Assembly: GCF_002464935.1 (NCBI RefSeq)
Contig: NZ_NBYY01000013.1
Location: forward strand, 93,232 to 157,231
Reading direction: 5' to 3'
DNA: 64,000 nucleotides
Source: Candidatus Enterovibrio escicola
GTDB taxonomy: Bacteria > Pseudomonadota > Gammaproteobacteria > Enterobacterales > Vibrionaceae
In this document: one piece after another, positions 32,400-43,008 of the stretch
How the letters are laid out: each line of letters starts with the position of its first letter
Position numbering within the stretch: position 1 is the stretch's first letter
Made by a program: the position numbers and the translations under genes
Notes under the pieces: generated by a model
Databases searched by the model: none
Seen by the model: the letters and a program-made list of their open reading frames with translations, nothing else
Told to the model about the DNA's origin: nothing

Positions 32400-33480
32400 C
32401 ATCTCTTAGCACACCTTCAGTTAAATGGATATTGCCTAGTGCTTGTATCCAAGAGTTTAAGCCTTTTGGCAGACGGTCGATGCTGAATGAATGTTTAAAA
32501 CGATTTTAACTATTAAAACTGATTTTTCTGAACTCTGACTTAGCACCTTTTAATTTTTTATTCTCACTGCATACCCATCAAACTGGAGTTGTTTCCTAAA
32601 AGGCGAAGTGAGGAGTTTTAGATGTGGTATTCAGAATAGCCTACTGATCGTTATGATTTCTTTAGCAAAAGTTAGGCTATGAATGGCACTTACCGGATGG
32701 TAGAGAATACTTCTTTTAGCCAATAATGCTCTTAAACTCTGTAACAGCGGAAAGTGTGCCATTGTCAGATACTTTTTTGTTCTTGTTCAACTTGCATTTT
32801 AATTGCAGAACGTATTTTAATGAACTTGTCGTTTTCGTCCTTGTAATTATCATTATGGAAACGCTCAACAGCTAGATTGTACGAGCATCAATATAAAGAT
32901 AAAGCATCAAAGTAGGTAGTTTTTATCTCTGGATAGAAACTAATCTTTTTCGATGCTATTACTTTTGCACTTGTCAACGGATCGTTTTCCGTAGTGGCTA
33001 TTGCAGAACGAGGTAATAAAACCAATAAGTTCAGATGTCTCGAATGATTCAGTAGTGCTTTCCGAGTCATCCAAAATTTCTATTCGTCCACCTGATAATT
33101 GAATAAGCCATTTGATAATTTCAAAACCAGACCTTGCGAGTCGGTCTTTTGTAGCAACCAAAATGTGGATGGAGTGACCGAGTATTGCTGATTCCAGAAT
33201 GGTTTGAAGTCCTTTTCGTTTAAAGTTAAAAGCACTGTCAACGTCACTGATAAATTCTGCGTCAGGATACCGTTTGAGCAGGATATGCTTTTGCGTGTCG
33301 ATACTAGACTTTTGTTTGCTTGAGCTAACTCTTGCATAGCATATCCTCCGTTGTTGGGTAATAAAAACGCGGTAGTGACCGCCTTCGGTTTTCTTGACTT
33401 TATTGTAAAAGTTGCTTTCTATTCTTCGTCTAATTGTTTGCGTGGTTACACCCTCAATCTTTGCAAGTTTTGTTGTGGAT
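32400..33480 (-). mobile_element. IS607-type element: broken tnpA and tnpB
   Basis: On the minus strand a MerR-like helix-turn-helix (AKIEGVTTQTIRRRIES, near 33.44 kb) leads into a serine recombinase (VATKDRLARSGFEIIKWLIQ, then FNSHYGKRS-like), typical of IS607 TnpA, with frameshifts near 33.3 and 33.16 kb. Downstream is the N-terminus of TnpB, the RNA-guided nuclease family (KISFYPEIKTTYFDALSLY, then CSYNLAVERFHNDNYKDENDK). A further TnpB scrap with HSFSIDRLPKGLN lies near 32.49 kb. The catalytic and zinc-finger part of TnpB is absent, so neither protein can work. Confidence 0.75.
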
Positions 33481-33498
33481 ATCTACATAAATAAAAAT

Positions 33499-33516
33499 AC
33501 CTCACTTAAGTGAGGT
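33499..33516 (-). terminator. Perfect 18-bp palindrome
   Basis: ACCTCACTTAAGTGAGGT, followed on the minus strand by ATTTTTATTTAT, which resembles a rho-independent terminator. It lies just upstream of the IS607 tnpA and could mark the element edge or stop transcription entering it. Confidence 0.45.
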
Positions 33517-33670
33517 GTAAAAGATATCGCAATAAACACAACAATGTCAAACAGGGTTGTGTTTCGTTTGTTTTTTTATTTAATCAACTGTAACTTACGG
33601 CTATAAGAAGTACCCTATAAAAGGGTTAATCACCAATACAGAGCATGGCAAGACGCGTCACTGTTGAGTG

Positions 33671-33819
33671 GGTTTACGTATTTAATAAGTTGAATAGTTC
33701 ATCAGGATGACTTGCAACTCTATTATTTACTACTGCAGATATCATGTGTCCTAACAAGATTTGTAATCCATGAAAAAATTCTTTTTCCAGACGGGAGCAA
33801 ACTTATTGAATACACGACC
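33671..33819. repeat. Miniature inverted-repeat element, copy 1 (149 bp)
   Basis: Begins GGTTTACGTATTTAATAAGT and ends in the near-exact reverse complement of the same 20 bases (AACTTATTGAATACACGACC). The interior (ATGTGTCCTAACAAGATTTG) has no coding capacity. A second copy of almost the same length and sequence lies at 54994-55141. The ends resemble those of the IS1-like remnant at 38.5-39.3 kb. Confidence 0.8.
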
Positions 33820-33998
33820 TTGAGTTTGAGAAGAGCTCGGTACTTACCAATAATTCCTTCTGCAAATTAACTGTGCATACTGATCTTACATGCATCCTAA
33901 TTAGGAGTAGAGTCAGTGATGAATTGATAACAATATATTTCAGACCGTAAAAAATACAGGTATAAGAGTCCCTTAATTACATACTTCATCGAAACCTC
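33820..33998. other. Short spacer after moaE
   Basis: About 180 bases without a recognisable gene or terminator. Confidence 0.3.
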
Positions 33999-34445
33999 TT
34001 ACCAACGTTTCGCTGCTTCTGAATCACTATCACACACTTCAATCCAGCGCTCATTATCAACCAAGCATTCTTTTTTCCAAAACATAGCCTTTGTTTTGAG
34101 CAAGTCCATAATGAACGCACAGGCTTCAAACGCAACTTTACGATGCACACTACTGACACCAACAAAAACGATTTGATCGCCAATGTCTAAGGTACCAACG
34201 CGGTGGATCACACGTACCTTTCCAAGCTGCCAACGCCATTTAGCTTCGTTACATATATCTTTAAGGGAATTTTCTGTCATGCCTCGATAATGTTCTAGTC
34301 TCAAGGTAGTAATATTATCACCAAAATTCATATCTCGGACTTTCCCAATGAAAGTCACGATTGCACCATCGCTTGCATTGTTGTTGAGCCATCTACATTC
34401 TTTCTCGACGGAAAAATCAGCAGATTGAACCGAAATCATCATCAA
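33999..34445 (-). CDS. moaE: Molybdopterin synthase, catalytic subunit
   Basis: Large subunit of molybdopterin synthase, which moves sulfur from the MoaD C-terminus onto precursor Z (cPMP). 148 residues, against 150 in E. coli. Visible: GAIVTFIGKVRD, LEHYRGMTE, HRVGTLDIGDQIVFVGVSSV and the active-site lysine region MFWKKE. Its ATG overlaps the moaD stop by four bases, so translation is coupled. It is the last gene of moaABCDE. Confidence 0.96.
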   Translation of the reverse strand: MMMISVQSADFSVEKECRWLNNNASDGAIVTFIGKVRDMNFGDNITTLRLEHYRGMTENSLKDICNEAKWRWQLGKVRVIHRVGTLDIGDQIVFVGVSSVHRKVAFEACAFIMDLLKTKAMFWKKECLVDNERWIEVCDSDSEAAKRW

Positions 34446-34687
34446 CCCCCTGTAACTGGTGGAAAGAATGCAACTTCATCACCGTCTTTAACCGGTGTCA
34501 TTAACTCTGAAATAGTATGGTTAATCGCCACTAGCAATTTTCCAGACTCCAACGCCAGTGACCATTTATCACCGTTTGCAGCAAGATGTACACGGATATC
34601 TTCTGCCGTTACAAAGACACCTTCAAGCTCCAAGTAACCCGTACCTATCAATTCTTTTACTTGCGCAAAAAAAAATACACGTATCAT
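34442..34687 (-). CDS. moaD: Molybdopterin synthase, sulfur-carrier subunit
   Basis: Ubiquitin-like 81-residue sulfur carrier ending in the required Gly-Gly (PVTGG), which is adenylated by MoeB and converted to a thiocarboxylate. [15 protein letters not shown] is the conserved tail. It overlaps moaC by four bases upstream and moaE by four downstream. Confidence 0.95.
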   Translation of the reverse strand: MIRVFFFAQVKELIGTGYLELEGVFVTAEDIRVHLAANGDKWSLALESGKLLVAINHTISELMTPVKDGDEVAFFPPVTGG

Positions 34688-35163
34688 TCTTTTGCCTTAA
34701 AGTATCCTGATTTCCCGCCTATTTTTTCGAACAGCCTAACCTGACAAATCACCATGTTTTTCTGAATAGATTTACACATATCATAGAGGGTAAGTGCGGC
34801 AACCGACACCGCAGTCATAGCCTCCATTTCTACGCCTGTTTTACCATTGATTTTACACAAAGCTTCGATACGAACTTGTGAGGTTTGTAATAATGCTTCA
34901 AGCGTCACCTCTATTTTTGTTAGCATCAAAGGATGGCAAAGAGGAATCAGATCCCAAGTGCGCTTTGCTGCTTGAATACCCGCAATCCTCGCAGTAGCAA
35001 AGACATCACCTTTATGATGTTGCCCTGACACAATGAGTTCAAGTGTCTTTGCTTCCATATTAACATATGCTTCGGCGCGAGCTTCTCTAACTGTCTCTGC
35101 TTTATCGGAAACATCCACCATATTGGCTTCTCCAGAAACATTAATGTGCGTAAATGGACTCAT
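34684..35163 (-). CDS. moaC: Cyclic pyranopterin monophosphate synthase
   Basis: With MoaA, converts GTP to cPMP, the first step of molybdenum cofactor synthesis. 159 residues. Conserved [18 protein letters not shown], the metal/active-site stretch [18 protein letters not shown], and [18 protein letters not shown] are all present. It is 2 bases from moaB and overlaps moaD by 4. Confidence 0.97.
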   Translation of the reverse strand: MSPFTHINVSGEANMVDVSDKAETVREARAEAYVNMEAKTLELIVSGQHHKGDVFATARIAGIQAAKRTWDLIPLCHPLMLTKIEVTLEALLQTSQVRIEALCKINGKTGVEMEAMTAVSVAALTLYDMCKSIQKNMVICQVRLFEKIGGKSGYFKAKE

Positions 35164-35165
35164 TT

Positions 35166-35678
35166 TTACACATTAATGTGTAACATGAAATTACATGGGC
35201 GATGTCTAGCATTCATTTGCTGATTAATAATGCCATTCCACCCAGTACTACACGCATCCGTCGAACCTGGCATCGCAAAAATGATGGTATGATTTGCAAA
35301 ACCTGCAACCGCACGTGATTGAATCGTCGATGTGCCAATTTCTTGGAATGAAAGGGTACGAAACAGCTCGCCGAATCCTTCCACTTCTTTATCAAACAAA
35401 GGTTTAATCGCTTCAGGCGTACAGTCACGTGATGTGAAGCCTGTTCCGCCCGTGATCAAAATGGCCTGTATATCTTTCTCTGCAACCCACTGTGAGATAA
35501 TGGCACGAATTTGATAAATATTGTCAATAACAATTTTCTTATCCACCAGTGAATGCCCTGCGTTTTGCAGGGCATTCACTAAAAACTGCCCCGAACGATC
35601 ATTTTTCTCAGTACGAGTATCTGAAACAGTAAGAACAGCGATGTTAGCTGGCATAAATTCAATAACATCTTGTCCCAT
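35166..35678 (-). CDS. moaB: Molybdenum cofactor biosynthesis protein B
   Basis: MogA/MoaB-fold protein linked to adenylation of molybdopterin; in E. coli its exact role is less clear than that of MogA. I take the ATG at 35678, giving 170 residues as in E. coli, with GAGG at good spacing. An upstream in-frame ATG would add 11 residues. Motifs: [57 protein letters not shown]. It lies between moaA and moaC in the operon. Confidence 0.95.
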   Translation of the reverse strand: MGQDVIEFMPANIAVLTVSDTRTEKNDRSGQFLVNALQNAGHSLVDKKIVIDNIYQIRAIISQWVAEKDIQAILITGGTGFTSRDCTPEAIKPLFDKEVEGFGELFRTLSFQEIGTSTIQSRAVAGFANHTIIFAMPGSTDACSTGWNGIINQQMNARHRPCNFMLHINV

Positions 35679-35839
35679 AAATTTAAACCTCAGAGAATAT
35701 ATGCATACCATTTCAACTTGAAGTTGCAGCGTTGTTAACTAAGTTCTATGGTCACAATTACACAGACAATCAATGCTCGTAGGTATCATTTACCTATCAC
35801 ACACCTTCCTCTCAATTACTTAAAATACCTAAGGAGGTA

Positions 35840-36826
35840 TTAACCGCCAATGGATGCTAAGTTAGAGGTCACCCCAGTATACCCTTGATCAAGAAAATGG
35901 CTTTTCTTTTTGTTAGAAACATGATCTTGGATGCGAGAAATCAAAGCATTTTTTTGCCTGTCTTCTTGTAATAAATCTCGAAGGTCTATGCCAAAATCAC
36001 CAAACAGACACATGTGAAGTTGACCCAATGCTGAAACACGGAGTCGATTACACGAATCACAGAAATCTTTCTTGTAAGGCATGATCAAACCAATTTCGCC
36101 CACGTAATTAGGATTATAGAACACTTCCGCTGGCCCATCACTGTGTTTCTTCACTTTCATCAACCACCCATTCGACACGAGGTAATTATGGATCGATACG
36201 CCAGATTGGTGATGGCGAGAGAATAAAGAATGCATCTCACCAGTTTGCATAAGCTCGATGAAACGGAGTTGGATCGGTTTGTATTGAATCCATTTCAGAA
36301 AGGCCGGAAGATCCCCATTATTTAAATCTTTTAACAGTACCACATTAACTTTCACTTGCGAAAAACCAACTTCAAATGCTGTATCTATACCATTCATTAT
36401 ATTATACAACTTACTTACACCCGTAATTTGATGGAATATCCTAGGATCAAGGCTATCAACACTAACATTAATATCAGTTAACCCTGCGTCACGCCAACGG
36501 TGTACATTCTTTGCTAGGCTATACCCATTCGTGGTCATCGCAACCTTTTTAATACCTTCTTGTTCTGAAATCATAGCAAGAATATCTATAAAATCTTTAC
36601 GCAATGAGGGCTCACCGCCTGTAATACGAACCTTGGATGTACCACGGTTAGCAAATGCAGACACGACACGCCGGAGTTCATCAACAGAGAGAAACTCAGA
36701 ATTTTTATGCGTCGGTTTGTAACCATTAGGTAAGCAATAGGTACAGCGAAAATTACAAGCTTCAGTGACCGAAAGTCGCAAGTAATAATACTTGCGACTA
36801 TAAGAATCTTCAAATTGAGTTGACAC
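35840..36826 (-). CDS. moaA: GTP 3',8-cyclase (radical SAM)
   Basis: Radical-SAM enzyme that starts molybdenum cofactor synthesis from GTP. From a GTG at 36826 (AAAGG seven bases upstream) it has 329 residues, the E. coli length. A longer frame from 36862 lacks family support. Visible: the SAM cluster motif CNFRCTYC, TGGEPSLR, the second cluster CDSCNRLRVSALGQLHMC, and the C-terminal Gly-Gly (SIGG) needed for activity. It heads moaABCDE. Molybdoenzymes such as nitrate reductase would use the product; none is in this window. Confidence 0.97.
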   Translation of the reverse strand: MSTQFEDSYSRKYYYLRLSVTEACNFRCTYCLPNGYKPTHKNSEFLSVDELRRVVSAFANRGTSKVRITGGEPSLRKDFIDILAMISEQEGIKKVAMTTNGYSLAKNVHRWRDAGLTDINVSVDSLDPRIFHQITGVSKLYNIMNGIDTAFEVGFSQVKVNVVLLKDLNNGDLPAFLKWIQYKPIQLRFIELMQTGEMHSLFSRHHQSGVSIHNYLVSNGWLMKVKKHSDGPAEVFYNPNYVGEIGLIMPYKKDFCDSCNRLRVSALGQLHMCLFGDFGIDLRDLLQEDRQKNALISRIQDHVSNKKKSHFLDQGYTGVTSNLASIGG

Positions 36827-37148
36827 GAAACACCTTTTAGAATCTGTGAGTCGAACACACACTATGTGTGCCTTGGCGACATTATGTCATAGTCTATTTC
36901 CCATGTTTTTATAATAAACCGGACCCATCTTGAATGTAGCATCTGCCGAACTTAACCAGATAGATTTAGGTATCACAACCGCCCTAGGATTTTTATTAAA
37001 CAACTTTTCGGCTACTAGCCTACTAAGTAGATTTAATAAAAGAAGAGGTTTGTTAACAACATTTCATGAGTCATTTTTCAATATATCATCGGGTAGTGAC
37101 TACGACATGGATGGTCTAACGTAGAAGAGGAGGCCAACCATCGAAATT
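36827..37148. other. moaA upstream region and unassigned fragment
   Basis: The first 130 bases should hold the moaA promoter. A short perfect repeat CACACATAGTGTGTG and a GACATAATGTC palindrome lie at about 36855-36895 and could form leader hairpins. A 64-codon open frame at 36930-37124 (+) has no family resemblance I can name. In related genomes yvcK starts here; it is now displaced about 8 kb by IS insertions. Confidence 0.35.
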
Positions 37149-38271
37149 GGTGTTGTTGATTAAATCAGGCCTATAACACACTAATCTCAGTTTTTTTACA
37201 CTCTTAATTTATTTGCTGGCGAACATGCATACGGAGTCTTATAACTTTGTTCATTGCTTTCACATTTGCCAGCACTTCACTAACTTACCTGAACTGTGCA
37301 TAAGAAATGAACTAAATGCCAAAGTCGCGATCTGATCGTTTGAAATAAATTATTGACTGCACAAAGATTTGTGCATGAATAACTTATACGCTATTGTCTT
37401 CGACCTCTGCCAGACTTTCCTTCCTGCCATGGGCAAAACACCTAATTTATTCCGGTATGAAACAAAGAAACAAACTTTCTCACCGCTTAGTTAGTGAAGT
37501 GATGACTATAGTGATAACTGTCCATCAATCGGGGTATCGATACTTCAAAACTTATTACATCCACTTTATTTGTAGCTACCTCACCAACGAATTTTCTGAA
37601 TTAGTTAGTTATACGAGGATGCTCAAGCTCATGCAAGGTGTTTTAGCTCCTCTTTGCTCTTACCGCACTCACCGTCAGGTAAGGCCGACAGGGATTGCCC
37701 TTGTTGATTCGTCTAAGTTACAGGTTTGTCACAATCTACGCATTCTCAGACATCAGGTTTTTAAAGTATGGTGAAGCAAGGAAAAGCAACGATGGGGTGG
37801 TTCTACGGTTTCAAATTCCACCTTATGATCAATGATCAAGATGACATTCTCTCAGTCAAAGTGACGACGGCTAACGTGGATGATAGAACGCTTGCATCGG
37901 AAATGGTTGACGAGCTTTGGGGGTGTTTATACGGAGATAAAGATGATATCTCTGGTCCATTTAAGCGGGAACTTGCAGACAAGGGAGTGACACTGATAAC
38001 GGGTGTAAAAAAATATAAAACCCAAAGTGATGAAACTTTGGAACCGCTTGATGCTCCTGAAACGATTTATTATCGAAACTGTTTTTGACCAACTAAAAAA
38101 CATATCCCAAATCGAATATTATCGGCACGGTAGTTGTATCAGCTTTATGGTCAAGTTGCTGGCGGGGCTTATCGCGTATTCATTTCAACCAAAGAAGCCG
38201 AATATCAAGATGACTCGGTTTGATAAGCAAGCGATCATGCAGATCTGAGGTTAATTTGAGCATTGTAATTA
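37149..38271 (-). mobile_element. IS5-type 3' tail split by an IS982 copy
   Basis: Starts with GGTGTTGTTGATTAAATC, continues to CACTTCACTAACTT at 37286, is interrupted by IS982 (37287-38251), and resumes with TTTGAGCATTGTAATT to 38271, where a second IS982 end begins. Only about 160 bases of the IS5 element are present. TAACTT and TAATTT on the two sides of the IS982 copy may be an eroded target duplication. Confidence 0.7.
37287..38251 (+). mobile_element. IS982-type element, near full length (965 bp)
   Basis: One of the most complete copies, with both ends (ACCTGAACTGTGC and CAGATCTGAGGT). The transposase reads as LPWAKHLIYSGMKQRNKL, SEVMTIVITVHQSGYR, VRPTGIALVDSSKLQVCHN, then MGWFYGFKFHLMINDQDD and YYRNCF. 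It needs at least three frameshift or stop corrections, at about 37.43, 37.77 and 38.09 kb. Confidence 0.9.
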
Positions 38272-38297
38272 ACCTGAGCTTCGCATAAGAAATGAAT
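38272..38297 (+). mobile_element. IS982 5' terminal scrap
   Basis: Twenty-six bases of an IS982 5' end (ACCTGAGCTTCGCATAAG) following IS5 sequence. The rest is lost. The IS5 breakpoint is the same as at 18720. Confidence 0.6.
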
Positions 38298-38515
38298 AAT
38301 ATTGAGCATGTGGTCAGTGAATTTACCTTAACTGGAAGTCATAGATGCGCCAATTTCGTCGTTAAATCCCCACGAAATTAACTGATAATTCCTATTAGGA
38401 TTTACCTCGAGCTGGACGCATTGATGAATTCTAAAATCAAGCATTTCTAGGTAGTTTTGGTATAGTTCATAAATTGTAGAAAAAACATTCATGATCGGGC
38501 GCCAGCATGAAAATA
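38298..38515. other. Unassigned 220 bases
   Basis: No recognisable gene or repeat. The IS1-like element follows. Confidence 0.25.
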
Positions 38516-39296
38516 GGTATGCATTCAATACGTTGATTATGATTTAAAGGTAATACTCCCGTGCAATGAATGTACCAAGCACTTTGTCGTGCATATCCAT
38601 TGATTTTGAGTATCCAATTGTCTTCAGATTGAATTATTTCAAGCGGGTATGAAGGATCAAGTTTTTCTTCTCAAATGCGTCGCGTATAGAGCTTATTAAT
38701 AATGTGTTGATCCCCAAAAATCATATTACATATAGTGAAATTGTCCGTGTACTAATATACAATATTAGATATGGATATCTGATTGAAAAATAAATTTAAT
38801 TTTTTCTTTCACGACAAACGAATGTGTGAACAGTTATTTTCTTCAATCGGGGCTACTAAGCATACCAGAACCTGCACTGGTTATTTTGTTATCCATGAAA
38901 GAGCATTGTTCATCTACTTCTCAGATAAGCCCCTCTTCCTGTACACCAATAGAAAATGTGATTTCACAGCAAGGTGTGCTTTTTTCAAACCAGTAATCGA
39001 ATTAATATTGATGTGTAGCACTCAAGAGAAATCTCGGACACCAACATGCTTCATGACAAGTTCAACAGCTTGTACCTTTACCCACGCTTGCACGCCTTAA
39101 TATATATATTAAAAGGCTAGAAGGTTCGGAAATAGGATTGGCAACGATAGCGCTGGTATCCAACACGGCTGATACCATGTCTTTTAACTGTTTTTGTGTG
39201 CCAGTAAAAACGACATTTAACGTCAACGGTAGCCATGATGAACATCATGGAAAAGTAGATATTTTACACGAATAACAACCTACTGAATGCATTATC
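38516..39296 (-). mobile_element. IS1-family element, degraded (about 780 bp)
   Basis: On the minus strand, an InsA-like start near 39.22 kb (ATVDVKCRFYWHTKTVKRHG, then VGYQRYRCQSYFRTF) and the helix-turn-helix VGVRDFS, VLHIN. At the other end is the InsB C-terminus (HTRLK, NLKTIGYSKSMDMHDKVLG, FIAREYYL), stopping at 38544. Stops and frame changes are many. The ends (GGTATGCATTCAATACG and a matching inverted copy near 39.28 kb) give a length close to the 768 bp of IS1. Confidence 0.75.
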
Positions 39297-39734
39297 TACA
39301 CATTGCCGTCACCCTATACTATTTACAAATAGGGTAATACGTAGTCATATATCGTAATACAAAGGTATTTTAATTTTAAAATGTAAAATGCGAATACCCT
39401 ATAATGAACATGTCGAAATTTTCTTAAAATAGTTGGTATCAAAATCGCATTAAGATAATGAATACATAACTGATTTCAAACGACAGATAAATAAGAAAAG
39501 CACTTTACAAAGCACTTTACATAGTAAGAGAAATAATGTTAACGGCAGTAAAATATCCTATGTCATGTGTTCCATAAGTGGGTCTTCTTTTAGAATGTAA
39601 ATTCTTTTATGTTTACAAATTCTGTTAGAAAATATGATAGATGCAGTGGTGACGCCAATACTACTGGGGTGCTAATTAACTAACCATTCAACTGATTGAA
39701 CAGATAACCATGCCTTTCATACTGGAAGCTAACT
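39297..39734. other. Upstream region of the LON-domain gene
   Basis: About 440 AT-rich bases without a gene. A duplicated phrase (AGCACTTTACA, twice in tandem at about 39498-39520) is the only repeat seen. Confidence 0.3.
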
Positions 39735-40301
39735 ATGTCTATGACTTTACCCATATTATTTAATAATCGTCATATCCTCCCTTCTAGCCGTCTTCCACTA
39801 TACCTAATACCTGGAGAGCAACTCAATACTGTTAAATATACCATGCAATATGGTTTAAATATTGGGGTTTGCATGGACGAAACTAACCTCATTGGTGCGG
39901 GCATCGGGACACGAGTAACCGTCGAGGATTTTAATCTATCTAACGAGGGTGATGTGCTGATCATCACAGTTTGTGGGCATGAGAGTTTTATTATCGATAA
40001 TTTAAAAGAGAATGATCACGATATCATGGTGGCTAAGTGTAAAATCCTTCCTACTTGGCCAGAACGCCAAGTGAGTAATGACTCATCGCCCCTCGCCGAT
40101 CGGTTAAAAATTATGTTCAATCGCTATCCAGAACTCAGCGTACTCCACCAATATCCCCACTTCGAAAACTTGACTTGGCTATGCCAACGATGGCTTGAAC
40201 TACTCCCTATTCCAGCAAGTGAAAAACAGCTTCTCATGGCAATCAATTCCTGTAGTGACACCTGCGAATACTTACTGAACTTAATGAAAGACCCATATTA
40301 A
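39735..40301 (+). CDS. LON peptidase substrate-binding domain protein
   Basis: A 188-residue protein resembling the N-terminal domain of Lon protease standing alone, with no AAA+ or protease part. The opening beta strand phrase LPSSRLPLYLIPGEQLNTVKY and GIGTRVTVEDFNLSNEGDVL are typical. Such proteins are common in Vibrionaceae; their function is unknown and a role in substrate or partner binding is inferred from the domain. GGAAGCTAACT precedes the ATG. It is a lone intact gene in about 8 kb of IS DNA, which suggests it is under selection. Confidence 0.8.
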   Translation: MSMTLPILFNNRHILPSSRLPLYLIPGEQLNTVKYTMQYGLNIGVCMDETNLIGAGIGTRVTVEDFNLSNEGDVLIITVCGHESFIIDNLKENDHDIMVAKCKILPTWPERQVSNDSSPLADRLKIMFNRYPELSVLHQYPHFENLTWLCQRWLELLPIPASEKQLLMAINSCSDTCEYLLNLMKDPY

Positions 40302-41316
40302 ATAAAGCTCTGGTCAAATCTGGTGTACGGCTTACAGATCAGTATCCTGATGATTAATGTTTGTTTCATGAATGCCTTCTCTAAATTTCACGCCTTTGAT
40401 GATATCCGAGAGTAATTTAAAGCCTCGCAGCCTACGCGAGTTAACCTCAGTGGTTCGCATCAGTTTGCAGGCTATTGCCAGTGTCGTTTTTTGGCTTCCA
40501 CAATTCTTGGTTTTGTTTGTTCTTAGCCTCACCGTTGCAAACATTGATTCAATGGGGTTTGTCGTTCGAATATGTGTCCAGTGCTTGGGCGTGGAAATAG
40601 TAAAATGTCAGCATTTCCACTTTGTCTTTAGTCAGGGACTCCGCTATTTTGGAATATTTAGCACCGTATCGTATTTCGAACTGTCCGAAGGTTTTCTGTG
40701 CCTCTTGTTATGTCTCCGCCATCCAGATATCGCGAAGCGTTTCTTTCATTCTTGGTTGAACAGATTTTTGGACTTTGTTTAATACATTGGCCGTTTTGTC
40801 TACCCAGTAGTGCTGATGATTCGTCGTTAGCCAATGCTTTTTCACTGCATTCCAAAAACCGAAAGCCCCATAACTAATGGCGAGTTCAGAAGTGATACTG
40901 ATACCTTGGGACGTTAGCTATGACAGAACTTCAAGCCAACTGATCTCTGACTCCCTGTACCCATCGACAACGGCTATCACTGCCTTGCGACCGGTGTCAT
41001 CGATGCCGATGACAACAAACAGGCAAAGCTTATCATCCATCCGAACTTTGCAGTAAATACCATCGGCCAAAATGTAAATATACCAATGTTTACTTAGGTC
41101 GTGTTTTGCTTCCCACTGCTACTTGAGTCAAAAAACACTATTTGCTGACAACCTCTTGTCTTGCTTACTTAAAAGATATTTCAAGGCTGGCTGCATATCG
41201 CCCGTGGAACTTCCCCCTCCACAAATATAGCCAAGGGATAAGTTCTTCTATATTTTTTCTTCGCTTGAGATAGTGCGGAATCAGTGTGTTGTTGAACTTG
41301 CTCCCGCTCCCTGTTC

Positions 41317-42600
41317 TTTCATCTAGGCATTTCCTCCCAGAAACTATATGTGGTGGGGCTTAAGGCATGTCCCTTTTTGTGATACATTTGGCACGATTGA
41401 ACAGATAAAAGGAATGAATGGATTTTAAAGGTATTAAATTGAAGCTGCTTCAATTTAAACGTATTTTTACTACGAATTTGGCCATATTCGTATCCAGTTA
41501 TCCCCGCTATGACACCGATTATTATCATTCATAAGTCGCTAAGATGCTGAAGTGTGGAGGCTCAGTAAAGGGCTTTGCCACTTACCAATGCTTGGATTGC
41601 GGTCAAGGGAAATATAAAGTTAACTTTAGTTGTAAGGGGAAAACTTGTCCGCAATGTAAAAAGCGTTATGCATGGGAGAGTATAGTTACAATAGGCGTCT
41701 GCCTGTTTCCTAGAGTGAGCTATCGGCAAGTTGTCTTAACATTGCCTGAGAAACTTCGTATTCCTTTCCATAATCACTCCAATCAGAAGCATTTGTATTC
41801 TGGGTCTATGGTCTTGTCGGAAGCCTGTTTATCAAAGTTGATTCAGGCGCACTTTAAGAGCAATGTATGTAAAATTGCTGATATTGTTTTCATCCATACC
41901 AATATTTGTAATGGCAACTACAATCCTCATTCAAATGTGATATTAGCTGAAGGTGCATTATTTTCTTCAAACTAGGATTGGAAATGGTTTCAGTATTTAT
42001 CGTTATCTCAGTTACGATTACTTGGGTCAAAACACTTACTGAAGTTAATGGAGATTAAGTTTCCAGCGTGTCCTAATGTGATTAGAATCTAATGGGCTAA
42101 TGATCCTGATGGTTTTTATGCCCATCTTGGCAATGGTCGTAAAATAAAGTCCCAAGCAAAAGCTACCGAGGGTTAATATGATACCTAACTAACTATTTAT
42201 CATCCCCTCCGATATCCTTATCTAGGATAGTTTGGTATGACGGTTATCAAGTCAGGTATTACTATCAATCACATAAAACGAAGTTGAAAACGTATGAGAC
42301 AGTGGATGCTCAGGTATGTGTTGGCAGGCTGGTTTATCATATTTTTCCTAAAAGATTTCAATGAGTAAGATATTATGAACTTCAAGCGACCGCGAGCTTT
42401 AAGAAGTGGTGTGAAGCAATGGCAGCAGGAAACTTGGTAGATGCAATGATGAGTTACACCAAACATATCAGCTATAGTAGAGCTTTTTGAAGAGGTAGCA
42501 GGTCGTAATCTCTTAAAATGTGTGTTTTGTGGGAGAAGATGGAGTTGGTTTGGCTTTCCCACCCAAAGCATAGTGTATTCTTCGATTTATTTGCTTCAGA
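41317..42600 (+). mobile_element. IS91-family element, copy 1, inserted in IS256
   Basis: Plus strand. It begins immediately after GTTC (41313-41316). The transposase reads KLKLLQFKRIFTT, a zinc-binding region CLDCGQGKYKVNFSCKG then TCPQCKKRYA, VVLTLPEKLRIPFHNH, and later FYAHLGNG and VRYYYQSHKTKLKTYE. The HUH/Y2 region survives only in pieces. There are multiple stops. The right boundary is not sharp; phage DNA follows from about 42616. Confidence 0.8.
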
Positions 42601-42615
42601 TAGTGGTTAATTGAT

Positions 42616-43008
42616 ATGGTTTTTATTCTTGTTATCGCTCCACCTTTTGCAGAATTTGACTGTTTCAGGGTTCTGGAAAAAAACTATTGGCGAGGACTCA
42701 ATTTTCAATATCAATTGAGCCAGATAGATGATGTTTGCGTGCTATATGATGTGAATCATATCGGCATTGACACTACGAGTGTTGGCTTAGGCGTTTGGGA
42801 TTTCATATACGGAAATCACCCCCGCGTAAGCCGTTTTAATTCACTATAGCAACAAAACGAAGTAACGACTCGTATTAAAAATGCTTGATGTGATAGACAC
42901 CAATTGGCTGCATATCGATGTGGAATATAAAAACGTCATTCTAGCCTGCATGGCTATAAAACGCATGGTCAGAGGAAGTGGAAATATGACTAATTTTATA
43001 TCTCGACC
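42616..43008 (+). pseudogene. P2-like phage terminase large subunit, internal fragment
   Basis: Reads VIAPPFAEFDCFRVLE, YWRGLNFQYQLSQIDDVC, then HIGIDTTSVGLGVWDFI. After a frameshift near 42.85 kb come KNVILACMAIKRMV-like and RGSGNMTNF. This is the nuclease part of the GpP-type terminase, with the conserved GIDTT aspartate. It has no head or tail and sits between the IS91 copy and the broken IS256, so it was probably carried here. Confidence 0.7.

Noticed and set aside
36827..36960. Possible molybdenum-cofactor riboswitch before moaA
   Set aside because: The leader is short and shows only small palindromes (CACACA/TGTGTG, GACATAATGTC). I could not fit the conserved Moco motif.
36930..37124. 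64-codon plus-strand frame upstream of moaA
   Set aside because: No ribosome site and no family; kept only as an unassigned fragment.
40372..40782. 136-codon plus-strand frame that looks like a membrane protein
   Set aside because: It is antisense to the C-terminal half of the IS256 transposase. The hydrophobic look is a reading-frame artefact.
42269..42571. 100-codon minus-strand frame
   Set aside because: It is antisense to the end of the IS91 transposase; no independent support.
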